From: CAYRQP01 sp964426545
GTDB taxonomy: Bacteria > Fermentibacterota > Fermentibacteria > Fermentibacterales > JCC-6
Direction of reading: 5' to 3'
NCBI GenBank assembly: GCA_964426545.1
Contig: CAYRQP010000005.1
Span: 1 to 64,000 of the forward strand
DNA length: 64,000 bases
The translations under genes and the position numbers were made by a program. Position 1 is the first letter of the stretch. Every line of letters starts with the position of its first letter. Positions 17,088-25,654 of this stretch are shown here, piece after piece. The notes beneath the pieces were generated by a model. The model saw only the letters and a program-made list of their open reading frames with translations, was not told where the DNA came from and ran no database searches.

Positions 17088-18158
17088 CTATCTGACCAAT
17101 ATCATCCGATTTGTGATAGTTGTTTCAGATGTGACGAGGCGATAAAAGTAAATTCCGGGCGAAACGGAGTTTCCCGATTCATCATGTACAGTCCATATGA
17201 ATGTATGAATACCGAATTCCAGCGTTGTATTGTCTGCAAGTGTAGTAATCAACCGTCCGGTCATGTCGAATACCTGCAGAGTTACAATATCGGGTAAGGG
17301 TAGTTCGATACTAATCGCGGTCGATACGGAAAACGGATTCGGGGCATTGCTGCAGATTAGAGCAGGGGGGATATGCTCTGAGTGCTCTAAAGAAGTTGGG
17401 TCATATATCCAGTAGACATAATCCGGATTGTCGATAAACGGATTGCGGTTGTTCTGGTAGAAATAGACTTCATCATTTCTGTCGATTTCCTTTGTACTGA
17501 CCGGGTCTGCCGTATGCCATTCAAGCAGCATGTTCTCAGCCCAGGGGAGAAGTTGCGAGCCGTCAGTCATAGGACTGCCCGGCCAGCCGTTATCTTCGTT
17601 GTAATAACGAGTTGTCACATAGAAGTAATTCCGTGCGAGGTCACCTTTATACTCATCGACTGGTTCGAATACAGTACCCGAATACCCCGGATAGAGACAG
17701 TTCCCGAGCTTCGAACCATTTGTTGAAGTCCAGTAGGGATTACTCACTTCCCCGTACGGGTAGTTGCTGCGGCGGTTATTCACATAAATGTCAACCGGGA
17801 TGATAATGAAGAGGTCGGTGTACATCGGAGATGTGCCGCCATACCAACTTGTGGGCCAGGAATGCTCCCTGTTGTACCCTTCTCCTTCGCCGCTTGCGGA
17901 ACCACCCTGGTCGTATCCAAAGGTGTATTCATAATCGGAGTACATGTCCCAAACCTTACCATTTGGTCTGTCATCTGTACGATAGAAGGCAAGCCATATT
18001 TCAGCATAACTGATTGAATTGTGCTCATCGATTATATCGTGTAGCGCGCTGCGGAGTGCTTCGCCGGCAAGTCCTTCGGCAGAGTCATAGTACCCCTGTG
18101 GAGCATCCGCCAGACTCAGCGAAACAAATAACACGAGTACACTAATTAAATATTTCAT
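17088..18158 (-). CDS. Secreted endonuclease I with C-terminal sorting domain
   Basis: A 356-residue exported nuclease. After a signal peptide (MKYLISVLVLFVSLSLADA) comes an endonuclease I (EndA/NucM) domain with the catalytic YNREHSWPTSW motif, then DLFIIIPVDIYVNNRRSNYP, the family's second hallmark. The last 85 residues (from about CSNAPNPFSVST) form an FlgD-like/type IX-type sorting domain, with VFDMTGRLI and SPGIYFYRLV, ending in MILVR. It would degrade extracellular DNA or RNA for nutrients. It is convergent with hutH, with a six-base gap between stops, and divergent from the purine operon. Confidence 0.88.
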   Translation of the reverse strand: MKYLISVLVLFVSLSLADAPQGYYDSAEGLAGEALRSALHDIIDEHNSISYAEIWLAFYRTDDRPNGKVWDMYSDYEYTFGYDQGGSASGEGEGYNREHSWPTSWYGGTSPMYTDLFIIIPVDIYVNNRRSNYPYGEVSNPYWTSTNGSKLGNCLYPGYSGTVFEPVDEYKGDLARNYFYVTTRYYNEDNGWPGSPMTDGSQLLPWAENMLLEWHTADPVSTKEIDRNDEVYFYQNNRNPFIDNPDYVYWIYDPTSLEHSEHIPPALICSNAPNPFSVSTAISIELPLPDIVTLQVFDMTGRLITTLADNTTLEFGIHTFIWTVHDESGNSVSPGIYFYRLVTSETTITNRMILVR

Positions 18159-18191
18159 ACCCTAATATAGCAAATAGTAGTAGCAAATAGT

Positions 18192-18240
18192 CGGTGACAA
18201 TCAAAAAGTAGTGACTGTCACTACTTCGTGGGTGTCACCG
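18192..18240. repeat. Two-tier palindrome in a divergent promoter region
   Basis: Outer arms cggtgaca (18192-18199) and tgtcaccg (18233-18240) enclose inner arms aagtagtgac (18206-18215) and gtcactactt (18217-18226) around a single T. All arms are perfect. It lies between the divergent endonuclease I and mocA starts. It could be a REP-type repeat, an RNA hairpin in the mocA leader, or a protein-binding site. Confidence 0.7.
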
Positions 18241-18264
18241 CATTTTCAGCATTATGTTACCAGT

Positions 18265-18885
18265 ATGAAGAAAAGAGATGTGGTTGCGGTTGTACTGTCT
18301 GCAGGGCAATCAAGCAGGATGGGTCGGGATAAGGCCCTGCTTGAAATTCACGGCAGAAGTGTCATCCAGAACATCCTGTCGAAAATATCAGAGTCATCAG
18401 ATTCAATCTATGTAGTACTCGGGGATAATTATGATGCAGTTGTTTCCAATATAGAGGAAATGGAATTTACGGCACAGGTGAACTGCGTCCTGAATGAGAA
18501 CCACCATTTCGGGATGTTCTCATCGATTCAAAAAGGATTGGCTTCGGTCGAAAGAGGGCATCCGGTACTGCTTCAGATGGTGGACCAGCCATTCATACCG
18601 GTATACGTATATCGGGAACTGATTATGACGTATGGTGAAGGGTGTCATGTATATCAACCGTCGTTCGGCGGGAAAGCCGGCCATCCCCTATTACTGTCAG
18701 GTGAATTTGTCGAAAATGTGTTATCTTATAAAGCAACTTCTAATTTAAAGGAGATAATTACGGAATTACAGGGGGAAAGAAAATTCCTTGAAGTCGATGA
18801 TTCGAGTGTTCTGCAGAACATCAATACTCCCGGAGAATTCGGCAAGGCAGTAAAGGATATCGAAAATGGAAACATCTATTCATAG
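18265..18885 (+). CDS. mocA: MocA-like molybdenum cofactor nucleotidyltransferase
   Basis: A 206-residue MobA/MocA-type NTP transferase. The N-terminus has VVLSAGQSSRMGRDKALLEI (nucleotide-binding Gly-rich loop and Lys), VDQPFIP (metal-binding Asp), and GGKAGHPLLLS near residue 145 as in MocA. MocA attaches CMP to molybdopterin, giving the dinucleotide cofactor used by xanthine-dehydrogenase-type hydroxylases. ATG 18265 starts at MKKRDV; an upstream GTG lies inside the palindrome and is less likely. It leads an operon with xdhC (20-base overlap), ssnA and ygfK, as expected for cofactor supply to the hydroxylases encoded downstream. Confidence 0.88.
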   Translation: MKKRDVVAVVLSAGQSSRMGRDKALLEIHGRSVIQNILSKISESSDSIYVVLGDNYDAVVSNIEEMEFTAQVNCVLNENHHFGMFSSIQKGLASVERGHPVLLQMVDQPFIPVYVYRELIMTYGEGCHVYQPSFGGKAGHPLLLSGEFVENVLSYKATSNLKEIITELQGERKFLEVDDSSVLQNINTPGEFGKAVKDIENGNIYS

Positions 18886-19705
18886 AATTCCTGAAAAAGT
18901 TACCGAGAATATCAGTAACGGCATATCATTTGTTTTAGCGACTGTTGTCGAAGGGGCGGAGAAAACCCCCGGTAGAAGCGGGTTCAAGATGATCTGTTAT
19001 CCGGATGGAACTTCGGAAGGTACAATTGGCGGCGGGGCTCTCGAACGGGCAGCACTCGACAAATGTACCGAAGCGTTCCGCACAGAAGAGAATTGCTATC
19101 TTGAATATGAACTCACTGAAGATAAAGAGTTGAAAATGGTTTGCGGCGGAGCGGTGAAAGTTTTCCTGGAGTATTACCCACCGTCGAAAACAGCCTATAT
19201 CTTCGGAGCCGGGCATATGTGCAAAAGCGTTGTACCTATACTCGATTCACTGAACTTCCAGTGCACAGTTATCGATAACCGCAGGGAGTTTACTAATCCG
19301 GAACTCATTCCGAAGGCGGGAGAAGTCATTCATGTCAACTATCTCGACTATATCGAAAAGTTGAAACCATCACCCGAAGATGCAATATTGATATTTACGC
19401 ACGGACATCTGCATGATTTCGAGATACTTGATGTCATCTGCAGAAGAAACCTACCGGCAAAATACATAGGAATGATAGGTTCGAAGGTAAAAGTAGCGAA
19501 AGCACTCGAAGAAATCCGTGCAAAGAACTACGGCAATGATAATTCCGGAGATATCTACACTCCAATAGGACTAAACATCGGAGTGACAACCACGCAGGAA
19601 ATAGCCGTTTCGATTGCTGCTGAGATGCTTGCCGTCTACAACGGAGTGACAGAGATTAAGTCAATGCGGAATTTAACTCAGTCGAAGAAGGGGGAAATGA
19701 CATGA
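18866..19705 (+). CDS. xdhC: XdhC family molybdenum hydroxylase maturation factor
   Basis: A 279-residue XdhC/CoxI family protein. The N-terminal XdhC domain shows FVLATVVEGAEKTPGRSGFKM and GTIGGGALE, typical of the family. The C-terminal Rossmann domain has AYIFGAGHMCKSVVPIL, VIDNRREF, FTHGHLHDFEIL and YIGMIGSKVKV. XdhC binds the molybdenum cofactor, helps insert the essential terminal sulfido (or selenido) ligand, and delivers it to the hydroxylase. It overlaps mocA by 20 bases and ssnA by four, so it is translationally coupled on both sides. Confidence 0.92.
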   Translation: METSIHRIPEKVTENISNGISFVLATVVEGAEKTPGRSGFKMICYPDGTSEGTIGGGALERAALDKCTEAFRTEENCYLEYELTEDKELKMVCGGAVKVFLEYYPPSKTAYIFGAGHMCKSVVPILDSLNFQCTVIDNRREFTNPELIPKAGEVIHVNYLDYIEKLKPSPEDAILIFTHGHLHDFEILDVICRRNLPAKYIGMIGSKVKVAKALEEIRAKNYGNDNSGDIYTPIGLNIGVTTTQEIAVSIAAEMLAVYNGVTEIKSMRNLTQSKKGEMT

Positions 19706-21009
19706 TACTGAAGATAACAGGAGCATATATCGCAGTCCCCGCGAAGAGTGAGATTGAAGTCCAGAAGAAAGACATCTTCATCGTTGACGGTATTGTACAG
19801 TTTACACCCCCAATGGAATTTCCTGACAGAATCATTGATGCATCTGGAAATGTCATTCTTCCCGGGCTGGTAAACGCTCACAATCATATCTACTCAGTTC
19901 TATCGAAGGGGCTTCCCGTGGATACTCCACTCGGTGATTTTCTTGGCAATCTCAAGAATCTCTGGTGGATACTGGACAGAGCGCTTTCAAAGGAAGACAT
20001 GGTTCTTTCAACCGTCATTGCACTTCGGGAATCGATAAAGAACGGAGTGACAACAATATTCGACCACCACATCTGCAGTTATGCTGATAATGCGCTTTCA
20101 GACATGGCAGAAGTCTTCGACAGTTATGGCATAAGCGGCACCCTTGCATTTGAAACATCAGACCGGAACGGGGGGGATTTTTTTGAGAAATCCCTCTATG
20201 AGAATGTCAGGTTCACGGAATCCCGAAAGGGAAAAAGCGTACAGGGGATGATAGGGCTGCATGCTTCCTTTACACTCAGCGACACTTCCATGAAAGCAAT
20301 TGCATATACATCCGATAATTACCCGATTCATGTGCATATTGCAGAAGGAAAAATAGATGCTGAAGACTGCATGAAGAAGTACGGTATCGGTCTGATGGAG
20401 CGTTTCCGGGAATTCAATCTTATCAGGGATAACTCGCTTTTTGTGCATTGCAGCAATTGCACTGCGGATGACCTGAAAATACTGAGTGAAAAGAATGTAT
20501 CTATCGCGCAGGCAGTCGAGTCCAACATGAATAACGGTCTGCATATAGGGAATGCATCGGATTTCATCGGGAGAGGTATCAGGACAACCTCGGGAACAGA
20601 CGGAATGCACTCCAATGTACTAAAGGCAATGAAAAACTCCATGCTCACGGCAAAGTGCCTTAACAGGAACTGTGACATTGGTTTCAGCGAAATGAAATCT
20701 CTTTTCCTCAGTAGCTTCGAACTCAAGAAGGCATTCGGGTTTCCTGTTGGAGTCATTGAAGGGGAGCCTGCCGACCTTGCCGTCTTCGATTATATGCCGA
20801 TGAATCCGCTCGACAATGACAATTTCCTGAGCCATTTCATCTACGGTATCACAGAATCCCGCTGCAGGTATGTGCTCAAGCAGGGCAAACTCCTTCTCGA
20901 CGATTACCAAATTGCTGAAAACCCGCTCGACGGCATACTTGATGATGCGGAAAAAATATCAGCGGAATTATTCCGAAAATTCGAGAAGAACAAAGGAAAG
21001 TTCAGTTAA
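19702..21009 (+). CDS. ssnA: SsnA-type aminohydrolase
   Basis: A 435-residue amidohydrolase with metal ligands in GLVNAHNHIYS (His-x-His), VHVHIAEG and SGTDGMHSN. The order and length fit SsnA, the putative aminohydrolase of the selenium-dependent purine cluster, related to guanine and chlorohydrolase deaminases. It probably removes an amino group from a purine or purine-derived ring. The start ATG 19702 overlaps the xdhC stop (ATGA), and ygfK follows 21 bases later, reproducing the ssnA/ygfK pairing known from E. coli. Confidence 0.88.
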   Translation: MILKITGAYIAVPAKSEIEVQKKDIFIVDGIVQFTPPMEFPDRIIDASGNVILPGLVNAHNHIYSVLSKGLPVDTPLGDFLGNLKNLWWILDRALSKEDMVLSTVIALRESIKNGVTTIFDHHICSYADNALSDMAEVFDSYGISGTLAFETSDRNGGDFFEKSLYENVRFTESRKGKSVQGMIGLHASFTLSDTSMKAIAYTSDNYPIHVHIAEGKIDAEDCMKKYGIGLMERFREFNLIRDNSLFVHCSNCTADDLKILSEKNVSIAQAVESNMNNGLHIGNASDFIGRGIRTTSGTDGMHSNVLKAMKNSMLTAKCLNRNCDIGFSEMKSLFLSSFELKKAFGFPVGVIEGEPADLAVFDYMPMNPLDNDNFLSHFIYGITESRCRYVLKQGKLLLDDYQIAENPLDGILDDAEKISAELFRKFEKNKGKFS

Positions 21010-21030
21010 ACATCAAAGTAAAGTGAGTTC

Positions 21031-24000
21031 ATGAGCGATATATTGAAACCGGTAGAGTTCAGCGTACTACTTAAGTGGATAACCGAAGAATATGCTCACG
21101 GCAGAACAGTCTTCGGAATTCCCGAATGCAAGTTCTTCAAGAAGACAGATGACACCTCCGTCGACCTACTCAATGGGAAATGTGCAACTCCGGTGGGACC
21201 CGCAGCAGGACCGCATACCCAGAGTACCCAGAACATCGCTGCAGCATATCTCACAGGGAGTCGCTTCTTCGAACTGAAGACAGTCCAGGTGCTCGATTCA
21301 CTCGAAGTCGATAAACCCTGCATCGATGCAGCGGATGAAGCATACAACACAGAGTGGTCGACTGAACTCACGGTACCGCAGGCATTCGAAGAGTATGTTA
21401 AAGCGTGGTTTCTGATTCATGTCCTCGAAGAAATGTTCGTCCTTTCACCAAACATCCGGAATGCATTCATCTTCAACATGAGTGTCGGATATGACATCGA
21501 GGGAATCAAATCCCCCAAAATAGACAGGTTTATTTCAGGGATGAAGAACGCATCGGAAACCGATGTCTTCGATAAATGCCAGTCACAGCTGCGAATTGCG
21601 ATAATCGATGGAAAACTCCCGGGAATTTCCAATCCCGAATTTGCAGATGGAATCTCACCGGACATTTCAAGTTCGATAACCCTCTCTACAATGCACGGAT
21701 GTCCGCCGGAAGATCAGGAAGCCATCTGCCGCTATCTTCTGTCGAAGAAGAAAATCGATACATATGTTAAGCTAAATCCGACACTTCTCGGATATGGTTT
21801 TGTGAAAGCCACGCTCGACGAACTCGGTTATGATGAAATAGAATTGAAAGAGGAGACATTCGATAATGACATGCAGTACAGCGATGCTGTCGCAATGCTC
21901 CGAAGACTTCAGGAATTTGCGGTGGAAGAAGGCAGAATCTTTGGTGTAAAACTTTCGAATACACTTGCTGTAACCAATAACAAAGAAATCCTTGATTCCG
22001 ATGAGATGTTTATGAGCGGAAGGGCACTTTATCCGCTGACTATCTCTCTTGCCGCAAAATTATCAGAGGAATTCGACGGGAAACTTCCCATCTCATATTC
22101 AGGCGGGGCATCTTTTTTCAACATAAAGGACATTTTCGAAAGCGGAATCATGCCGGTCACAATAGCAACCGACCTTCTGAAGCCCGGCGGTTATGCAAGG
22201 ATGACCCAGATAGCTGAACTGCTCGAAGAACCGATGCGGAATATACCCGCCGGAGTCACAGATACTGAAAAACTCAGGGAACTGGCGGATGATGCTCTTG
22301 TCGAAGGCAGGTATAGAAAAGAATACCGTAATGCAGAGATGAAATGCGACAGGAAACTCCCGCTCACGGATTGTTTTATCGCTCCCTGTACTCTCGGCTG
22401 TCCCGTCGGGCAGGATATTCCCGAATACATCAGGTTGACGGGGGAGAAGCGGTACACAGAAGCACTCGAGGTGATTATCTTGAAGAACCCGCTTCCCTTC
22501 ATCACCGGCTTCATCTGCGACCATGAATGTACTCTGAAGTGTGTGCGTAACGACTACGAAGAACCTGTAATGATACGAGAGATGAAACGCATTGCGGCAG
22601 AAGGTGGGTTCGATGAACTGCTCAGAACACTTGAAACGCCGAAAATCTCCCAAAACAAGAGAATCGCAGTCATCGGTGCGGGACCTGCCGGATTGTCCGC
22701 CGGGTATTTCCTTGCACAATCTGGATTTCCCGTTACGGTTTTCGAAAAATCAGACCGACCTGGCGGGACGGTCGCTCATGCAATTCCATCATTCCGGATT
22801 CCGGAGTGGGCGGTCGAGAATGACATTGCCCTGATTGAAAAGGCGGGAGTGGAATTCAGGCTAAACTCTGCACCGGTTCTCGACATTGATAAACTGAAGA
22901 AGGACGGTTTCGAATACATCATCATTGCAATCGGTGCCGGACTTCAGTCGAAACTGAGAATTGAAACAGACACAATAATATTTGACGCAGTTGATTTCCT
23001 GCAGAATTTCAAACATGCGACGGATACACTTGGACCATGCGGCAATGTTGCTGTGATAGGCGGGGGCAATACTGCGATGGATGCAGCCCGGGCTGCAGTC
23101 AGGTTGAAAAATGTGGAAAGTGTCAGAATCATCTACAGGCGCACCACCCGGCAGATGCCTGCAGACGGCGAAGAGTTGGACGCAGCTCTCGGTGACGGGG
23201 TTATTTTCGAAGAACTGCGGAATCCCGCCGTCTTCCGGGATGGAGTCTTGAAATGTCAGGTGATGGAACTCGGGGGAAAAGGCAGGGATGGACGCAGAAG
23301 ACCAAGTCCGGTAGAAGGTCATTTCGAGGAATACCGGATTGATACTGTTATTTCGGCAATAGGTTCGAAAGTCGATTATGAACTGCTTGAAAACAACAAT
23401 ATAGAGGTCGATGAGAATGGAAACATAAAAGTATCTGAATCCGGTGAAACTAATGTATCGAATGTATTCATCGCAGGTGATGCCCTCCGTGGACCTTCGA
23501 ACGTCATAAAAGCGATTGCCGATGGCCGAACAGCCACCCGCGCCATCATGAAAAAAGAAAAGGTGCCAGGCACTTTTGACACGTCGCCAGGCCAACGTAT
23601 AGCGGAAAGACGAAGGGTGCCTGGCACCTTTTCCGGGCAAATTGATGCAAAGAAGGCGGTTCTTTGTTCGGCAGGAGATGAGCGTGACGAAACGCATCGA
23701 TGTCTTGAATGTAATCTGATATGCAACAAGTGTGTGGAAGTCTGTCCGAACCGCGCCAATGTTGCCATACAGACGAAACCGGGAATATTCATGGATATCA
23801 ACCAGATTATTCATCTCGATGCTCTTTGCAACGAATGCGGCAACTGCACGACATTCTGCCCTTATGATGGTTCCCCCTATCAGGATAAGTTCACCCTATT
23901 CGAGTCCTGTACTGATTTCAAAGAAAGTAGCAATGATGGTTTCATCATCTTCGAAGAACACGATGAATCAGTAACGACAATCCGGCACCGGGGACAGGTG

Positions 24001-24102
24001 CGGAAATTTACCGGAGTTATAGTACCCGATGAAGATATGGAGTTCCGGCAAATTCTTGAATTGATAGAAGAGGTAAAAGCAAACTACGGATATCTGCTCT
24101 GA
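21031..24102 (+). CDS. ygfK: YgfK-type oxidoreductase subunit (putative selenate reductase family)
   Basis: A 1023-residue protein following the YgfK layout. The first 420 residues are a dihydroorotate-dehydrogenase-like domain (TPVGPAAGPHTQSTQNI, STMHGCPPEDQEAICRYLL). A GltD-like region follows, with a cysteine-rich insert (CTLGCPVGQDIPEYI, CDHECTLKC) and a dinucleotide site (VIGAGPAGLSAGYFLAQSGF); a second site reads VIGGGNTAMDAARAAV. The C-terminal ferredoxin part has CNKCVEVCP and CNECGNCTTFCPYDG. It likely passes electrons between NAD(P)H and purine catabolic steps. Residues 843-867 are an in-frame palindromic repeat insertion (see repeat at 23558-23632). ATG 21031 follows ssnA directly. 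Confidence 0.9.
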   Translation: MSDILKPVEFSVLLKWITEEYAHGRTVFGIPECKFFKKTDDTSVDLLNGKCATPVGPAAGPHTQSTQNIAAAYLTGSRFFELKTVQVLDSLEVDKPCIDAADEAYNTEWSTELTVPQAFEEYVKAWFLIHVLEEMFVLSPNIRNAFIFNMSVGYDIEGIKSPKIDRFISGMKNASETDVFDKCQSQLRIAIIDGKLPGISNPEFADGISPDISSSITLSTMHGCPPEDQEAICRYLLSKKKIDTYVKLNPTLLGYGFVKATLDELGYDEIELKEETFDNDMQYSDAVAMLRRLQEFAVEEGRIFGVKLSNTLAVTNNKEILDSDEMFMSGRALYPLTISLAAKLSEEFDGKLPISYSGGASFFNIKDIFESGIMPVTIATDLLKPGGYARMTQIAELLEEPMRNIPAGVTDTEKLRELADDALVEGRYRKEYRNAEMKCDRKLPLTDCFIAPCTLGCPVGQDIPEYIRLTGEKRYTEALEVIILKNPLPFITGFICDHECTLKCVRNDYEEPVMIREMKRIAAEGGFDELLRTLETPKISQNKRIAVIGAGPAGLSAGYFLAQSGFPVTVFEKSDRPGGTVAHAIPSFRIPEWAVENDIALIEKAGVEFRLNSAPVLDIDKLKKDGFEYIIIAIGAGLQSKLRIETDTIIFDAVDFLQNFKHATDTLGPCGNVAVIGGGNTAMDAARAAVRLKNVESVRIIYRRTTRQMPADGEELDAALGDGVIFEELRNPAVFRDGVLKCQVMELGGKGRDGRRRPSPVEGHFEEYRIDTVISAIGSKVDYELLENNNIEVDENGNIKVSESGETNVSNVFIAGDALRGPSNVIKAIADGRTATRAIMKKEKVPGTFDTSPGQRIAERRRVPGTFSGQIDAKKAVLCSAGDERDETHRCLECNLICNKCVEVCPNRANVAIQTKPGIFMDINQIIHLDALCNECGNCTTFCPYDGSPYQDKFTLFESCTDFKESSNDGFIIFEEHDESVTTIRHRGQVRKFTGVIVPDEDMEFRQILELIEEVKANYGYLL
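23558..23632. repeat. Palindromic element inserted in frame in ygfK (RPE-like)
   Basis: The arms aaaaggtgccaggcac (23558-23573) and gtgcctggcacctttt (23617-23632) are perfect inverted copies, and each arm is itself nearly palindromic around GGTGCC-N-GGCACC. The whole element is 75 bp, exactly 25 codons, and is read through as KVPGTFD... to ...RRVPGTFS between the second FAD/NAD domain and the ferredoxin domain. The YgfK frame is open on both sides. Related cores occur at 53215-53227 and 60342-60357. Confidence 0.8.
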
Positions 24103-24420
24103 TTCACCTTCCTTCATTCGAGAAGTGATGTCAAGTCGCACAGGTAAACTCCCCCCCCTGACTTCGGTTGAGAGTTCCCGCTCATTCTGTTAGTATTGTT
24201 CTCTTTCTTTCCATTTCTGTTAGTGGTACAACAAGAATATCAAGTATTTAGGATTGCCAATTGCTTCTTTCTGTGCAACCTCCGAGAAAGAGTACACTGT
24301 AAGGGACACGACTCTAAAGAAACCGGTTAACTCTGCACTTATTGACTCAGCTGTATATGTATATATTATTTAGTTGATTGAAATAATGTGGACGAATAAC
24401 GCACCTGCAGAAAATATGAG
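24103..24420. other. Intergenic region between ygfK and ygeY
   Basis: 318 bases without a gene. It holds a C-run (about 24150-24157), a copy of the gggacacgac repeat core (24303-24312, related to 61021-61073) and the ygeY promoter listed separately. I see no convincing terminator for ygfK and no recognisable riboswitch. Confidence 0.5.
24342..24369 (+). promoter_or_regulatory. Candidate sigma70-type promoter of the ygeY operon
   Basis: TTGACT (24342-24347), a 16-base spacer and TATTAT (24364-24369), about 45 bases before the ygeY start. The surroundings are AT-rich. It would drive the long ygeY to FAD-subunit operon separately from mocA-ygfK. Confidence 0.55.
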
Positions 24421-25638
24421 ATGAATACACAAGCGATATACGAAAAAATAAGAGAACTCTCACTGAAATATGAGAATGAAACTGCGGAGTTTCTCTCGAA
24501 GATGATTAAGACCAAATCCTTCTCCACAAAAGAGAAGAATATGGCAACAATCATCGAAACTGAAATGAAGAACACCGGATTCGATACTGTTCGGATAGAT
24601 GACCTTGGCTCCGTAATCGGTAGCATCGGACACGGAAAACGCCTGATAGCCTTCGATGCACACATCGATACAGTATATCCGGGGAATGTTGATAATTGGG
24701 ATTATCCTCCACACGATGGTCGAATAGAAGGTGGCAAGGTGTGGGGCAGAGGAGCATCTGATCAGCTGGGCGGTATGGCATCGATGATTACAGCCGGGAG
24801 AATAATCAAGGAACTCGGCTTGAATGATGAATTCACAATTCTTTTCACAGGCACTGTAATGGAAGAAGACTGCGACGGTATTGCCTGGGAGCATCTTATA
24901 GTCGAAGAGGACATAAGACCCGAACTTGTTGTAAGTACCGAACCTACAAGCCTGAAAATTCACAGGGGACACCGCGGGCGAATAGAGATGACGGTTGAAG
25001 TGAAAGGAGTTTCCTGCCACGGGTCTGCACCGGAGCGTGGAGTTAACGCAATCTACAAGATGGCGAAGATTGTACTTGAAATAGAAAAACTGAATGACCG
25101 TCTTCCTGCGGATGATTTTCTCGGGAAGGGAACTGTCACTATATCTCTTTTCGAATCCGGTTCCCCAAGCCAGTGTGCCGTTGCGGATTATGCAAAGATA
25201 CAGTTGGATCGCAGACTTACCTGGGGTGAAACGAAGGAATCCGCACTTAAGGAAGTCCGAGAGTGTTGTAGCCTTGCGGGTCTCGATGATGCAGAAATCA
25301 GAGTATTGAATTACAGTGAAGAAGCATATACAGGCAAGGTATATCCCGTAGAGAAGTATTATCCTACTTGGAAACTCGATAAGAATTCGCACTGGCTGAA
25401 AAGTTCATCTACGGCATACAGAAAAACACTCGGATTAGAACCCGTAATCGATAAGTGGACATTCAGTACAAACTGTGTTTTCATTATGGGAAGGCATCCG
25501 GAGATAAAATGCATAGGACTCGGACCGGGAGACGAAGCTCAGGCTCACGCTCCCAATGAAATGACCCGTATCTCAGATTTGAGTGCAGCAGCTGCATTCT
25601 ATGCGGGGCTTGTTACAGAATTGAACAGTTCTGATTGA
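24421..25638 (+). CDS. ygeY: YgeY-type M20 hydrolase
   Basis: A 405-residue M20-family metal-dependent hydrolase. Ligand segments are FDAHIDTVYPG, GRGASDQLGGMASMI, VMEEDCDGIAW, a late HGSAPERGVNAIY dimer-domain stretch, and AHAPNE at the C-terminus. Length and order fit YgeY, the selenium-metabolism-linked hydrolase of anaerobic purine clusters. By family precedent it hydrolyses an amide or carbamoyl bond in a ring-opened purine intermediate. It is the first gene of an operon running to 36583; ygeW follows after 16 bases. Confidence 0.88.
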   Translation: MNTQAIYEKIRELSLKYENETAEFLSKMIKTKSFSTKEKNMATIIETEMKNTGFDTVRIDDLGSVIGSIGHGKRLIAFDAHIDTVYPGNVDNWDYPPHDGRIEGGKVWGRGASDQLGGMASMITAGRIIKELGLNDEFTILFTGTVMEEDCDGIAWEHLIVEEDIRPELVVSTEPTSLKIHRGHRGRIEMTVEVKGVSCHGSAPERGVNAIYKMAKIVLEIEKLNDRLPADDFLGKGTVTISLFESGSPSQCAVADYAKIQLDRRLTWGETKESALKEVRECCSLAGLDDAEIRVLNYSEEAYTGKVYPVEKYYPTWKLDKNSHWLKSSSTAYRKTLGLEPVIDKWTFSTNCVFIMGRHPEIKCIGLGPGDEAQAHAPNEMTRISDLSAAAAFYAGLVTELNSSD

Positions 25639-25654
25639 AAATTGAAAGGTAATA

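Noticed and set aside
22861..23814. Minus-strand ORF of 317 residues opposite ygfK
   Set aside because: A shadow of the ygfK coding strand; no start signal and no family pattern.
24460..25392. Minus-strand ORF of 310 residues opposite ygeY
   Set aside because: Shadow of ygeY; the plus-strand protein is clearly a M20 hydrolase.
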